64,000 bases of DNA from Salimicrobium halophilum (GTDB taxonomy: Bacteria; Bacillota; Bacilli; Bacillales; Halobacillaceae): NCBI RefSeq assembly GCF_900100295.1, contig NZ_FNEV01000002.1:372001-436000 (forward strand), written 5' to 3'. Below the pieces are notes generated by a model, which made no database searches, was not told where the DNA came from, and was given only the letters and a program-made list of their open reading frames with translations. Each line of letters begins with the position of its first letter. Within the stretch, counting starts at the first letter, position 1. Below, piece after piece: positions 33,922 to 43,852 of this stretch. The translations under genes were made by a program, and so were the position numbers.

Positions 33922-35274
33922 ATGCAGGCAGGCAAACGAAAGTACAATTGGATCCGGTCACTATCACCATTTCAGCTGATTGCTTTATTCTATTTAATAG
34001 CAGTCACCATTGCAACTATTCTTCTTTCTCTTCCGGTTGCTTACGAGCGGGGGGTGGAGATTCCCTTCATTGATACATTGTTCGTGGCGGTCAGTGCGGT
34101 GAGCGTAACAGGTCTGACTCCCGTTTCTATACCGGACACGTTCAGTACCACAGGATATTTTCTGATTGCGTTGATGCTTCAGTTCGGCGGAATCGGAATA
34201 ATGACCCTTGGTACCATCGTCTGGATCATTTTGGGGAAGAAAATCGGTTTGAAAGAGCGACAGTTGATCATGACGGACCAGAACCAGTCTAATTTCCAGG
34301 GGATCGTACGTCTGGTCCTTCAAATTGTTCTGCTTGTCTTACTCATAGAATTCATAGGTTTTTTGGTTTTGGGTACATATTTCCTGCAGTATTATGCGCC
34401 AGGAGAAGCTTATTTACAAGGCTTCTTTGGGGCGGTAAGTGCCATGACCAACGGCGGGTTCGATATTACCGGAGCATCTCTGATCCCGTTCCAGGATGAC
34501 TATTTCGTTCAATTCATCAATATGATGCTGATCATCTCAGGAGCCATAGGTTTTCCGGTGCTGATAGAAGTGAAACAGTATCTCTTCGAAAGTGGAGAGA
34601 GGACACGTTTTTCATTATTTGTAAAGTTGACTTCCATCACATTTCTTGCGCTAGTAGTGTTCGGGGTTGTCATGATCATCCTGCTTGAGTTCAATCATTT
34701 CTTTGAAGGGCGTTCCTGGCACGAAATTCTGTTCTATGCTTTGTTTCAGTCCGTCACGACAAGAAGTGGAGGGCTCTCGACGATGGATGTCAGTCAGTTT
34801 ACCGAGCAGACCCAGTTGTTTATGTCTTCCCTGATGTTCATTGGTGCTTCTCCGAGTAGTGTGGGAGGAGGTATACGGACGACAACTTTCGCTCTGGTCG
34901 TCATCTTTATCCTCACCTTCGCACGGGGAACGACGAACATCCGCATCTTCCGGAGGGAAGTTCATCATGAAGACTTGAATCGAGCGGTAGTGGTTACATT
35001 GATGGCAGTGCTTACCGTGTTCACCAGTGTTCTGCTGGTGTCCATCGTAGAGCCTTTTTCTTTGACAGAGATTTTATTTGAGGTCTGTTCTGCTTTCGGA
35101 ACTGTAGGATTATCCCTCGGAATAACCTCTGAGCTGACAACATTCACAAAATTGCTCCTCATGGGGCTGATGTTCGTCGGAAGAATCGGCATCCTGACGT
35201 TTTTATTCTCCTTCAAGAAAGAGAAGAAGAAGGGGAACTATCACTATCCTAAAGAAAGAGTGATCATAGGTTAA
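33922..35274 (+). CDS. ktrD: Ktr-type potassium transporter membrane subunit
   Basis: 450-residue K+ channel-like subunit of the Trk/Ktr/HKT superfamily. The four P-loops carry their selectivity glycines: SVTGLT, TNGGFD, VTTRSGGLS and FGTVGLS. The protein ends in a Lys-rich tail. In B. subtilis KtrD pairs with KtrC, and a ktrC gene is found at 61219. K+ uptake is a first response to salt stress, fitting a halophile. The diguanylate cyclase gene starts 23 bases downstream, so co-transcription is likely. Confidence 0.9.
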   Translation: MQAGKRKYNWIRSLSPFQLIALFYLIAVTIATILLSLPVAYERGVEIPFIDTLFVAVSAVSVTGLTPVSIPDTFSTTGYFLIALMLQFGGIGIMTLGTIVWIILGKKIGLKERQLIMTDQNQSNFQGIVRLVLQIVLLVLLIEFIGFLVLGTYFLQYYAPGEAYLQGFFGAVSAMTNGGFDITGASLIPFQDDYFVQFINMMLIISGAIGFPVLIEVKQYLFESGERTRFSLFVKLTSITFLALVVFGVVMIILLEFNHFFEGRSWHEILFYALFQSVTTRSGGLSTMDVSQFTEQTQLFMSSLMFIGASPSSVGGGIRTTTFALVVIFILTFARGTTNIRIFRREVHHEDLNRAVVVTLMAVLTVFTSVLLVSIVEPFSLTEILFEVCSAFGTVGLSLGITSELTTFTKLLLMGLMFVGRIGILTFLFSFKKEKKKGNYHYPKERVIIG

Positions 35275-35297
35275 ATGAAGGGGGAGAACGATTTAGC

Positions 35298-37130
35298 ATG
35301 GAAGGGGAATTATCAAAGAGGCTTTTCCATTTATTTGAAGATCCATTATTCATTGTTACAGGTGAAGGGACAGTTGTTCATAGAAACGAGGCAGCTAAGA
35401 AATATAAAAAAGCGGAATACTTGATCGAGGGGATAAAACACAATACGAACCCGGGGAAGAACCAGTACCTTCTTCTTCCGGAGATGCAAGGACATAAGCT
35501 ATTACATGAAGCTAAAGTGCTGACTGTTTCTGAGAAGTACAAGGCCGTTCTTCTAAGAAAAGCTTCCTTGAAAGAGGAAATCGCTCCGTTAAGTAAGTTG
35601 AAGAAAGGAAGCAGAGAAGGCACGGTCATCTTTGATGAAGAAAGAATTTATGATTGTGATTCAGGATTTTCGAGGTTCTTCAACAAACAGCCGGAAGACA
35701 TCATCGGTTCATCTATTTATGAATTTCTGAAATATGGCCCTGGTGATTATCTTCACGCTGTAAAAGCAGAGAGTATTTTTGAGGTCCTTGGGAGAACCTC
35801 TCTTCCAGGATTGGAAAAGGCATGGATTATGTCTATAAGAGAAGAAGAAAATAGAGAGCAGGCGGTTTGTCCGGGACTTCTCGGCAGAAAGGCATTCGTT
35901 AATCTGGCGAAGCGTCTGATAGATGATCCTGAAGTGGAAGAACTCGCCATATACACTCTTGATCTCGACCATTTCAGGCAGATCAACGACACGCTGGGGT
36001 ATGGTTTCGGAGAGAAACTCATTGCTGCATGTGGGGAAAGGTTGGAACAGCTGAACAATGAAAAGGTTACCATCGGGCATCTGGGTGGAGACGAATTCCT
36101 CGTCTGCTCTACGGGCAACAAAGACAGGAAGGAAATTGAGGAGTTTGCTGAACGGTTGCTGGATAAGTTCCGGCTCCCTTTTAACATTGATGAACACGAA
36201 ATCACTATATCTCTCCGCATAGGAATCAGTACCTACCCTCATCATGCAAAAACGGTGGATGAGCTTCTGCGTCAGGCAGATAGTGCGATGTACCAACTTA
36301 AAGAACAACGTACGAATGATTATCAGTTTTATTCAGCTTCTATATCCAAGTCGTTCGAGGCATTGCTCTCTATGGAAGCGGATCTAAGCAAAGCGAGAGA
36401 ACTGAAAGAATTTGAAGTCCACTATCAGCCCCAGACAAATATCGAGACAGGGGAAATCATCGGCTGTGAAGCACTTTTACGCTGGAATCACTCCCAGAAG
36501 GGATATATACCGCCTGGGGTCTTCATTCCCGTTCTTGAGAAGAACAATCAAATCAACGAAATGGGCGAGTGGATACTGCAACAGGCATGTCACCAGAACA
36601 AAAAGTGGCAGGACGAAGGTTGTCCACCTATCGTCGTAAGTGTCAATCTGTCCGCTAAACAATTGCATGACCCAGACCTCGTGTCCACGGTGCGGAAAGC
36701 TTTGAAAGACAGTGAGCTTGCTGCTTGTTATTTGGAGCTTGAGATTACGGAAAGCATGGCTATGACGAATGAAACGACAGTATTGAAAACTCTCCAGGAA
36801 TTGAGGCATTTGGGCGTTCAGGTCTCTATAGATGATTTCGGTACAGGTTATTCCTCTTTGCAATATTTGAGCCGTTTTCCGGTCAACAAATTGAAAATAG
36901 ACAAAGTGTTTCTCCATGAAAATAAAGGGAGGAATGAAGCGATTGTGAAATCGATTATACATATGTCACACGCACTCAATCTAAGAGTGATCGCTGAAGG
37001 GATTGAAACGGAAGAGCAGCTCAAATTTCTGCAATCTGAAAAATGTGATGAAGGGCAGGGGTACTTCTTTTCAAAGCCTCTACCTGCCCATGAAACGAAA
37101 AAGTGGATGACACAAGTAGGAGAGACATAG
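35298..37130 (+). CDS. PAS-GGDEF-EAL cyclic-di-GMP protein
   Basis: 610-residue protein that can make and break cyclic di-GMP. A PAS-like sensor region covers about 8-190, without membrane helices. GGDEF is intact at 263-267. The EAL domain begins at Glu391 (CEALLRW) and keeps NLSAKQL, ELEITES, SIDDFGTGYSSL, KIDKVF and AEGIETEEQ, so both activities look possible. It is probably co-transcribed with ktrD. Bifunctional proteins usually show one dominant activity; which one cannot be read. Confidence 0.9.
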   Translation: MEGELSKRLFHLFEDPLFIVTGEGTVVHRNEAAKKYKKAEYLIEGIKHNTNPGKNQYLLLPEMQGHKLLHEAKVLTVSEKYKAVLLRKASLKEEIAPLSKLKKGSREGTVIFDEERIYDCDSGFSRFFNKQPEDIIGSSIYEFLKYGPGDYLHAVKAESIFEVLGRTSLPGLEKAWIMSIREEENREQAVCPGLLGRKAFVNLAKRLIDDPEVEELAIYTLDLDHFRQINDTLGYGFGEKLIAACGERLEQLNNEKVTIGHLGGDEFLVCSTGNKDRKEIEEFAERLLDKFRLPFNIDEHEITISLRIGISTYPHHAKTVDELLRQADSAMYQLKEQRTNDYQFYSASISKSFEALLSMEADLSKARELKEFEVHYQPQTNIETGEIIGCEALLRWNHSQKGYIPPGVFIPVLEKNNQINEMGEWILQQACHQNKKWQDEGCPPIVVSVNLSAKQLHDPDLVSTVRKALKDSELAACYLELEITESMAMTNETTVLKTLQELRHLGVQVSIDDFGTGYSSLQYLSRFPVNKLKIDKVFLHENKGRNEAIVKSIIHMSHALNLRVIAEGIETEEQLKFLQSEKCDEGQGYFFSKPLPAHETKKWMTQVGET

Positions 37131-37162
37131 AAAAACCGCCTTCTTTGAAAGGCGGTTTTTTT
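37131..37162. terminator. Terminator after the GGDEF-EAL gene
   Basis: AAAACCGCC / GGCGGTTTT stem with a TTT tail; shared with the convergent YjcZ-like gene. Confidence 0.88.
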
Positions 37163-37173
37163 ACCTGCTGTGA

Positions 37174-37305
37174 TCAGTACCAGGAAGCTCCTACAATAAC
37201 CAATAGAATGAAAAGTACGACGATAAGGATGAAGGTAGTACCTCCACCTCCGTGGTTGTAGTCGCAATCATCCTCGTATCCTCCGTACGGCATTTTATAA
37301 CCCAT
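37174..37305 (-). CDS. YjcZ-family small sporulation-type membrane protein
   Basis: 43 residues: a Gly/Tyr/Asp-rich head (MGYKMPYGGYEDDC), GGGGTTF, then one membrane helix FILIVVLFILLVIVGASWY. This is the layout of YjcZ/SscA-like proteins of Bacillus, several of which are linked to sporulation. GGGGTGAGG precedes ATG 37305. It is the second of two small genes on this strand. Confidence 0.8.
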   Translation of the reverse strand: MGYKMPYGGYEDDCDYNHGGGGTTFILIVVLFILLVIVGASWY

Positions 37306-37362
37306 TTCCTCACCCCCTACGCCACTATATGCACCGGCACTTCCGATTGCAGATGCAGATGC

Positions 37363-37467
37363 CTAAGGACGTTGCATAATACACGTACGGAAATGTCTCT
37401 TCCGCTTCACTCCCATGTTTTCCCCAGGATTGAACATTCGTTTGTAGGAATAACGGACATAACCCAT
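37363..37467 (-). CDS. Basic 34-residue small protein
   Basis: Starts MGYVRYSYKRMFNPGENMG, ends in a Lys/Arg-rich tail with a single Cys. GGAGGTGAT lies 7 bases before ATG 37467. It lies 57 bases upstream of the YjcZ-like gene on the same strand and shares the MGY start. I do not recognise the family; the ribosome site and pairing are the support. Confidence 0.5.
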   Translation of the reverse strand: MGYVRYSYKRMFNPGENMGVKRKRHFRTCIMQRP

Positions 37468-37540
37468 TGCATCACCTCCAAGAAATAAGACTAAAGAGTT
37501 AATAAATCGGGTACTGTGTGTAGTACGAAGATAGAGAGAG

Positions 37541-39019
37541 GTGTCAGATATGAAGAAAATAGCCGTCATCGGTGCCGGGCCGGGGGGACTTGCATCTGCC
37601 ATGCTGCTTGCTGCAGAAGGCCATGACGTTCATGTATATGAAAAGCATGACCGCGTAGGGGGAAGAAATGGTGCATGGAAGCTGGGAGATTATTCATTCG
37701 ATATAGGTCCCACGTTCCTTAGTATGCCCCATTTGATTCAAGAATTATTCCGAAAAGCTGGTAGAGATATGAATGATTATATGGACTTGAAGCAGCTAAC
37801 TCCTATGTATGAATTATTATGGGAAGGAAAACAGATTCCCATGTATCATCAGCAGGACAAGATGCTTGCTTCCATTTCCAGACATTTCCCGGGAAATGAA
37901 CGCGGCTATCTCAGATTCATGAGAGACAATAAAAAGAAAATGGATCGTCTTACACCCATTTTGCAGACTAGACATCATCGACTACGGGATTATTTGGCTC
38001 CTCGTGTATTGAAGGCGCTCCCGCAATTGTCCCTTGGGAAATCGGTGTACGACGTATTGTCCGATTATTTTGATGATGAAAAGCTGAAAATAGCATTTTC
38101 TTTCCAAGCAAAATATTTGGGGATGTCTCCCTGGGAATGTCCAGGTGCCTTTTCGATTTTATCCTATATGGAACATGAATACGGTGTTTATCACCCCATA
38201 GGTGGCGTCAACCGATTATCAGGGGCGATGGCTGAGGTTTTCGAAGAACTCGGAGGAACCATTCACCTTGGACAGGCCGTGGCAAGCGTAGAGACGAAAG
38301 AGAAGCAGACGGAAGCGATTGTTCTCGAATCAGGGGAACGGGTCGTAGCGGATGATTTTGTCATCAATGCGGACTTTGCTCAGGCGATGACGAAATTGAT
38401 CGATGACGGATCCTTGAAGAAATACAAGAAGAAGAAAGTGGAGAAGAAGAAATTCAGCTGTTCTACATTCATGATTTATGCTGGAGTTGATAAACTATAT
38501 GATATGCCCCACCATTCGATACTTTTCTCCTCTGACTATAAAAAAAATGTAGAAGAGCTGACTGGGACGCTGGAATTGTCTGATGAACCATCTATTTATA
38601 TTCATAACCCAAGCGTAACGGATGACACGCTAGCACCGGAAGGGCACTCTGCCGTCTATATCCTGGCACCGGTGCCGAATAATCAATCAGGCATCGACTG
38701 GGAAGCTAAAAAAGAAGAAGTGGAAGCCGTCGTCCTCGACCGCCTTGAAAAAGAGAGCGGCTTCTCCGATATCAGAGATCATATCACTGTCAAGAAAATC
38801 ATCACCCCGAAAGACTGGGAGCAGACTTTCGAGATTTATGAAGGGGCTACCTTCAGCCTTGGGCATCAACTCTCCCAAATGATGTATTTCAGACCGCACA
38901 ATCAGTTCGATGATTTGGCGAATCTGTGGCTTGTCGGAGGAGGGACACACCCGGGGAGCGGTCTTCCTACCATCTTAGAGTCCGCTAAAATAACATCTGA
39001 TTGGATCGGTGAAACGTAA
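37541..39019 (+). CDS. CrtN-family carotenoid desaturase/oxygenase, paralog 1
   Basis: 492-residue FAD enzyme of the phytoene-desaturase family: [18 protein letters not shown] at the N-terminus, [20 protein letters not shown], and the C-terminal [18 protein letters not shown]. It belongs to the C30 carotenoid group acting on diapophytoene or later intermediates. It is less like Staphylococcus CrtN than the next gene, and may be the CrtNc-type member seen in Halobacillus and Planococcus. It overlaps the next start by one base (ATGA-type junction at 39019). Confidence 0.85.
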   Translation: MSDMKKIAVIGAGPGGLASAMLLAAEGHDVHVYEKHDRVGGRNGAWKLGDYSFDIGPTFLSMPHLIQELFRKAGRDMNDYMDLKQLTPMYELLWEGKQIPMYHQQDKMLASISRHFPGNERGYLRFMRDNKKKMDRLTPILQTRHHRLRDYLAPRVLKALPQLSLGKSVYDVLSDYFDDEKLKIAFSFQAKYLGMSPWECPGAFSILSYMEHEYGVYHPIGGVNRLSGAMAEVFEELGGTIHLGQAVASVETKEKQTEAIVLESGERVVADDFVINADFAQAMTKLIDDGSLKKYKKKKVEKKKFSCSTFMIYAGVDKLYDMPHHSILFSSDYKKNVEELTGTLELSDEPSIYIHNPSVTDDTLAPEGHSAVYILAPVPNNQSGIDWEAKKEEVEAVVLDRLEKESGFSDIRDHITVKKIITPKDWEQTFEIYEGATFSLGHQLSQMMYFRPHNQFDDLANLWLVGGGTHPGSGLPTILESAKITSDWIGET

Positions 39020-40473
39020 TGAAGAAAACCACGATAGTCGGCGCAGGTATAGGTGGATTGATGACAGCATTGTACTTATCCAAACAGAAGGACCGCGATA
39101 TTACTATCCTTGAAAAGAATAGTCATGCAGGCGGACGGATGACATTTGAGACGCACGAAGAAAGCAAAATCGATCAGGGACCTACCATTGTACTATTGCC
39201 GTCCCTCCTATTAGAATTGATGGAAGCAGCAGGAATCGAAAAGAGCCGTATACCTCTCATTCCGATGGAGCCTATGTACCACGTTCATTTTCCGGATGGA
39301 ACCACTTTCCGTAAGTTCCAGAGTGAAGAAAAACAACTTGAGGAATTCTCTTCCGTTTTCCCGGAGGAAAGAGAAGGGTTCCTTGAATTCCTGAAAGAAA
39401 TGGGACCTTACTTTGAAATGGGGAAATCAAGAATTCTTGGTCAGACGTTCGCTGATAAGAAAAAGTTCTTTCACCCTGATATACTTAAATTATTGTGGGG
39501 GATGAAGGCTTATAAATCTCTTCGGGCCTTCATGAGTAAGTACTTCATTTCCGATATGCTCCTCGATAGTTATAGTCTGCAGTCCTTATATATCGGTGGG
39601 AATCCGTCTAAATCTCCTTCCATTTACTCATTTATCGCTCTGAGTGAACATCTGGAAGGCATCTGGTATGTAAAGGGTGGCTACGCTCATTTGATCGATA
39701 TCCTCACGGAAGAGCTTGAACGAAGAGGAGTGGAGATTCAGACCAATACGGAGGTTCAGCACATACTTATTGAGAAGGAGAAAGCCGTAGGAGTCCAGAC
39801 AGCGGATGGAGAAAGACGATTTGATGAAGTCATCTATAATGGGGACTTTCCTCTGATGGATACTATGCTGCCTGAGCGTTTGCGTTTGAACAAAACCTAT
39901 ACGCCCTCTTCCGGTTGTCTATTGTTTTACATTGGCACCGATAAAATATATTCAGACCAGCCGGTTCACCAATTTTTCATGACCGACAACTTCCGTTCAC
40001 ATATGAAGGAAGTGTTTGAGACGAAGCAGGTACCTGATACACCCTCGATTTATGCTTTTCATCCATCCGTCGTAGATGAAAGCCTTGCTCCGGAAGGGAA
40101 AGGAGTGCTGTATGTACTTGTCCCGGTTCCTGCCGATACGTCGATAAACTATGAAAAAGAGGGAGTGCTGAGTAATTATGTGATAGATATACTCGAAGAA
40201 AAAGCTTTCCCTCACCTGCGCCAGCATATAGAATGGTGGAAGATACGAACACCGAAAGACGCAGAAATTTCCGGTTTATATGAAGGCGGCAGTTTCGGTA
40301 TCGGTCCGACCCTGGGCCAATCCGGGATGTTCCGTCCACAATTTCGGCCATACCCAGTCGAGAACCTGTATGCCGTAGGAGCCTCTATCCACCCAGGGGG
40401 AGGGGTACCGATTGTGATGCAGGGAGCAAAATTACTGGCCGACGAACTTTCCAAAGAGGTCATGTACAATTGA
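39019..40473 (+). CDS. crtN: CrtN-family carotenoid desaturase, paralog 2 (4,4'-diapophytoene desaturase-like)
   Basis: 484-residue FAD desaturase: TIVGAGIGGLMTALYL, LEKNSHAGGRM, IDQGPTIVLLP, and a C-terminus FGIGPTLGQSGMFRPQ then GASIHPGGGVPIVMQGAK, closest of the three paralogs to Staphylococcus CrtN by eye. It would desaturate diapophytoene to diaponeurosporene or diapolycopene. It lies between the first paralog and crtM in one operon. Which paralog performs which step needs alignment. Confidence 0.82.
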   Translation: MKKTTIVGAGIGGLMTALYLSKQKDRDITILEKNSHAGGRMTFETHEESKIDQGPTIVLLPSLLLELMEAAGIEKSRIPLIPMEPMYHVHFPDGTTFRKFQSEEKQLEEFSSVFPEEREGFLEFLKEMGPYFEMGKSRILGQTFADKKKFFHPDILKLLWGMKAYKSLRAFMSKYFISDMLLDSYSLQSLYIGGNPSKSPSIYSFIALSEHLEGIWYVKGGYAHLIDILTEELERRGVEIQTNTEVQHILIEKEKAVGVQTADGERRFDEVIYNGDFPLMDTMLPERLRLNKTYTPSSGCLLFYIGTDKIYSDQPVHQFFMTDNFRSHMKEVFETKQVPDTPSIYAFHPSVVDESLAPEGKGVLYVLVPVPADTSINYEKEGVLSNYVIDILEEKAFPHLRQHIEWWKIRTPKDAEISGLYEGGSFGIGPTLGQSGMFRPQFRPYPVENLYAVGASIHPGGGVPIVMQGAKLLADELSKEVMYN

Positions 40474-40483
40474 GGTGAAGCTA

Positions 40484-41317
40484 GTGGATATAGATCAGGC
40501 ATATGAACAATGTCACAGTATTATCAAAAAATATTCCAAAACATTCGCAAAAGCTTTTTCTTACTTGCCTAAAGATCGTAAAAGGGCCGTATGGGCGGTT
40601 TACGGGTTTTGTCGTTATGTCGATGACGTAGTCGATGAAGGGGATGCCCCTGCCGAGCATCTCAGAGAAATCAAAGAAGAGCTTTATCGTTTTGAAAGAG
40701 ACGAATCAGTACCAGAACGACCCTTTTGGGTGGCTCTCCACGATGTCCGCTCCAAGTTCCATATCCGATTCGAACCTTATTACGATATGATCAAAGGACA
40801 GGAGATGGACCTATCTGGGGTAGAAATCGAAACAGAAGATGAACTATTGGAGTATAGTTATAATGTTGCGAGCACAGTCGGGTTGATGTTGCTTCCTATT
40901 CTTGCTCCCGGTAGATACGAGGTATTGAAAGAGGATGCGATTCACCTTGGCTATGCGATGCAATTGACGAATATTCTGAGGGATATCGGAGAAGATTTGG
41001 AAAAAGGCAGGGTTTATATTCCGAAGGAGACATACGAGTCGTTCGGATATACGAAAAAGCAATTGGAACATAGAGAAATCACTCCTGCATTCATAGATAC
41101 GTGGGAGTATTTAGCACAAAAGGCCGAGAATTACTACTCCCGTGCTATGTCCACCATCTCTTATTATCCGCTTACGTCCCGGCTGCCTGTCAAAGGTGCG
41201 GCATACTTATATATGAGTATCCTGGATGCTGTCCGGCGGGAAGAGTATGATGTGTTCACGAAGCGGGCCTTTGTAGAGGAAGAAGAGAAGAAGAGGATTA
41301 TTGCGAAGCTGCAATAA
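40484..41317 (+). CDS. crtM: Squalene/diapophytoene synthase
   Basis: Joins two farnesyl diphosphates head to head to 4,4'-diapophytoene, the entry to C30 carotenoids. The two Asp-rich Mg-diphosphate motifs are present: YVDDVVDEGD near the N-terminus and QLTNILRDIGED further on. GTG 40484 follows GAGGTG (40472-40477), which overlaps the stop of the preceding desaturase; the GTG at 40475 lies inside the ribosome site and is less likely. The final codons take part in a perfect hairpin shared with the convergent operon. Confidence 0.92.
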   Translation: MDIDQAYEQCHSIIKKYSKTFAKAFSYLPKDRKRAVWAVYGFCRYVDDVVDEGDAPAEHLREIKEELYRFERDESVPERPFWVALHDVRSKFHIRFEPYYDMIKGQEMDLSGVEIETEDELLEYSYNVASTVGLMLLPILAPGRYEVLKEDAIHLGYAMQLTNILRDIGEDLEKGRVYIPKETYESFGYTKKQLEHREITPAFIDTWEYLAQKAENYYSRAMSTISYYPLTSRLPVKGAAYLYMSILDAVRREEYDVFTKRAFVEEEEKKRIIAKLQ

Positions 41318-41323
41318 TCCTCT
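41292..41323. terminator. Perfect 13-base hairpin between the two convergent carotenoid operons
   Basis: AGAGGATTATTGC (41292-41304) and GCAATAATCCTCT (41311-41323) are exact inverted repeats with a 6-base loop. It contains the crtM stop codon and lies 10 bases from the end of the opposing gene. There is no T run, so it may protect 3' ends or work as a Rho-type or weak bidirectional stop. Confidence 0.6.
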
Positions 41324-41332
41324 GTCGATTCT

Positions 41333-42751
41333 TCAAGTGAGTTTTCCAAGAATATGATTTGCTACGTTTCGTCCGCTTAGCGTGACGATAGGAGACCCTC
41401 CACCGGGATGGGTGCTCCCCCCAGCGAAATATAAGTTGTGAAATCGGTCCGACTTGTTACGTGGTCTCAGAAAGGCCTGTTTTTTATTGTTCACGCTCGG
41501 ACCGTATAACGCACCACGAAAGCTCGAGAACTGCTTCTCAATATCCTTAGGGGTCCATATACGTTCTGTTTTTACATAAGAAGCTATCGGAATACCATTG
41601 TTACGCAATTTATCGTAGATGAGCTGTTTATACCTTTCCGCATCGACCTCTTTTCCAGGAGGCGCATTCACAAGAAGGAAGCAATTATCCCCGTCCGGAG
41701 AGACGTCAGGATCCGATTTGCGCGATGTAGAAATGTAAATGGTAGGGTCTTCAGGATATCGTCCTGATTGAAGATCGGTGAATTCTTTTTTATAATCGCC
41801 TGAGAACAACAGATGGTGATGGTGAAGCGGAAGAGAACCATCAAGTCCCGCAAGAATTACGAAAGCGGAAATCGAAGGATCATACTTCGGTTGTTTTTCC
41901 CCTAAAAGAGCGGGAAGCGCCTGACCAACGTCGCCGTTCACGATGACATTGTCCGCTTCTATATGCTCTCCGTTATCTAAGACCACTCCCCGGATGTGGT
42001 CTTTTTCTTTGAGGAGAGACTTCACTTCTGTATCCGAATGGAGGGAAGCTCCCGCATTTCTGGCTGCAACCGTCATCGTTTCTGCAATTTGTGTATTGCC
42101 TCCTTCGACATAATAAACTCCCTCCATCAATTCCAGATAAGCAATCATGGCAAACGTCGCAGGTGCGCGGTAGGGATCAGACCCGACATAAGTCGCGTAT
42201 CGATTCAAGGCCGTCTGGACGTAAGGAGAAGAAAAGTACCGGCTGAAGAACCGGTCCATGCTCATGAGAGGTCGTACTTTCATCGTTTCTTTCAAAAGAG
42301 AGGGCGAGAGGTAGTCTTTCCGGGAAGTGAACGCTCTCGAGAGAAAGGAAGCGTACGACGTATGAAAAAGCCGGGTAATGTCCTGAAGGAACCGGTCATA
42401 TGTTTTAGCCCCTTTTGAGTCAAAAGCTGATAGTTGTTGTATCATGTAGTCACGATTGGAGGAAAGGTCGAAGACTGTCCCGTCAGGAAATTGATTGCGT
42501 GTATGTACTTCGAGAGGACGATAGTTCAGCTTATTATCCATCCCTCCCATGCGCAGGATATCTTCGAAAACATATGGCATCGTGATGGTATTCGGTCCGA
42601 AATCAAAGTGATAACCATCGATATCGACACGCTTCATTTTTCCTCCGAAATGGTCGTTCTTTTCGAACAGGACTGTTTCGACGCCGTGAGCCGCGAGCGT
42701 AGTGGCTGCTGCCAATCCACCCAGCCCGCCTCCTATAATTATTGTTTTCAT
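41333..42751 (-). CDS. crtP: CrtP/CrtNb-type carotenoid oxygenase, CrtN-family paralog 3
   Basis: 472-residue FAD enzyme: IIIGGGLGGLAAATTLAA, EKNDHFGGKM, FDFGPNTITMPYVFED, FPDGTVFDL, and the late motifs TPKDIEKQF, RGALYG and GGSTHPGGGSPIVTLSG. These resemble Staphylococcus CrtP (diaponeurosporene oxygenase), which oxidizes the terminal methyl to an aldehyde or acid. The correct ATG 42751 overlaps the stop of the glycosyltransferase gene by ATGA; a longer reading to 42931 would only overlap that gene. Last gene of the minus-strand operon. Confidence 0.85.
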   Translation of the reverse strand: MKTIIIGGGLGGLAAATTLAAHGVETVLFEKNDHFGGKMKRVDIDGYHFDFGPNTITMPYVFEDILRMGGMDNKLNYRPLEVHTRNQFPDGTVFDLSSNRDYMIQQLSAFDSKGAKTYDRFLQDITRLFHTSYASFLSRAFTSRKDYLSPSLLKETMKVRPLMSMDRFFSRYFSSPYVQTALNRYATYVGSDPYRAPATFAMIAYLELMEGVYYVEGGNTQIAETMTVAARNAGASLHSDTEVKSLLKEKDHIRGVVLDNGEHIEADNVIVNGDVGQALPALLGEKQPKYDPSISAFVILAGLDGSLPLHHHHLLFSGDYKKEFTDLQSGRYPEDPTIYISTSRKSDPDVSPDGDNCFLLVNAPPGKEVDAERYKQLIYDKLRNNGIPIASYVKTERIWTPKDIEKQFSSFRGALYGPSVNNKKQAFLRPRNKSDRFHNLYFAGGSTHPGGGSPIVTLSGRNVANHILGKLT

Positions 42752-43836
42752 GAGTAGGTCCGTCCTTTCCATTCGTATTGTTTTTTCCTTCGGTCGACCG
42801 AGATGGATGCTAGCAGTACAGCAACCATAGAGATGATGGAGAAAGGGATGAAGAAGGATACCCACCACGGATGGCTCGTACGAATGTCTACAAACATCTT
42901 CAAAAGTATAAGCAACAGGCAGACGTACCACCAGTACCCGCCTGCTACAACCGCAGCGATGAACGGGAATAGAAAGACTGTTACGTAAAAAAGCATGACG
43001 CCAGCGGCCAGAAAGAGAGATCTACCGAGACCGGGGAAAATATTCTTCTTGAAACCGCTCCATACGTCCCTGTTCGTCGTATACATCCTGCAACTGATAT
43101 CGGAAGTGACGTTTGCCAGTATGGTCCGTTTTCCGTTCTTCTTCATTTCTTTTGCAAGGTGAACATCTTCCACAAGAGAGTTGTATACTTTCGTATGTCC
43201 ACCGATGTCGTCATAAGCTTCTCTGTCGATGAACAAGCACCCTCCAAATGCTGCCGTGAACATTGGGATGTTCGTTTTATTGGCCAAGAACAGAGGGAGA
43301 TGAAGTGAAATGACGAAATGCTGCATTGGTACAAGCAAATGACCGAGCAGACAGGAATTCAGAAAAGCAGGGAACCCTGAGATGAATGCCGCGTTCTTTT
43401 GACGTTGAAGCGCCAGGAATTTCTCTACGGCTCCCGGTGAGATACGTACATCCGCATCAAGGAATAGCAGGCTATCTCCGCTGGCATATCCTGATAGTTG
43501 ATGACAGGCATACACTTTTCCGTTCCATCCTTCTTTCAGCCCTTTCCCCCGGACGATTCGAAAACGGTCATCTTGCTTAGTAAGTGTCTGTAAAAGCGTG
43601 TGCGTATCATCTTCGGATTGGTCATCGAGAAGAACGAATTCGATGTTCGTATAGGTGATCCGCTTCAACGAATCCACGAGAGCTTCCACGTTTCCCTCCT
43701 CATTTCTCAGAGGGATAAGCACCGAAACGAAAGGGTGCTTGTCAAGAGGCCGAGGGGAGAGGGAAGGAAGGAAGAAATGGTTGAGGAGTGTCCAAAGAAA
43801 TAGACCGGCCACTCCAATTAAAAATAGTAAATCCAT
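42748..43836 (-). CDS. crtQ: Family 2 glycosyltransferase (CrtQ-like)
   Basis: 362-residue membrane-bound transferase. VSVLIPLRNEEGNVEALV, LLDDQSEDDTHTLL and FLDADVRISP are the nucleotide-sugar and metal motifs of GT2. A membrane helix starts the protein, and several hydrophobic helices end it. In the C30 pathway CrtQ adds glucose to diaponeurosporenoic acid. It is translationally coupled to the crtP-like gene. Confidence 0.87.
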   Translation of the reverse strand: MDLLFLIGVAGLFLWTLLNHFFLPSLSPRPLDKHPFVSVLIPLRNEEGNVEALVDSLKRITYTNIEFVLLDDQSEDDTHTLLQTLTKQDDRFRIVRGKGLKEGWNGKVYACHQLSGYASGDSLLFLDADVRISPGAVEKFLALQRQKNAAFISGFPAFLNSCLLGHLLVPMQHFVISLHLPLFLANKTNIPMFTAAFGGCLFIDREAYDDIGGHTKVYNSLVEDVHLAKEMKKNGKRTILANVTSDISCRMYTTNRDVWSGFKKNIFPGLGRSLFLAAGVMLFYVTVFLFPFIAAVVAGGYWWYVCLLLILLKMFVDIRTSHPWWVSFFIPFSIISMVAVLLASISVDRRKKQYEWKGRTYS

Positions 43837-43852
43837 ACGTCATTCCCCTCCT

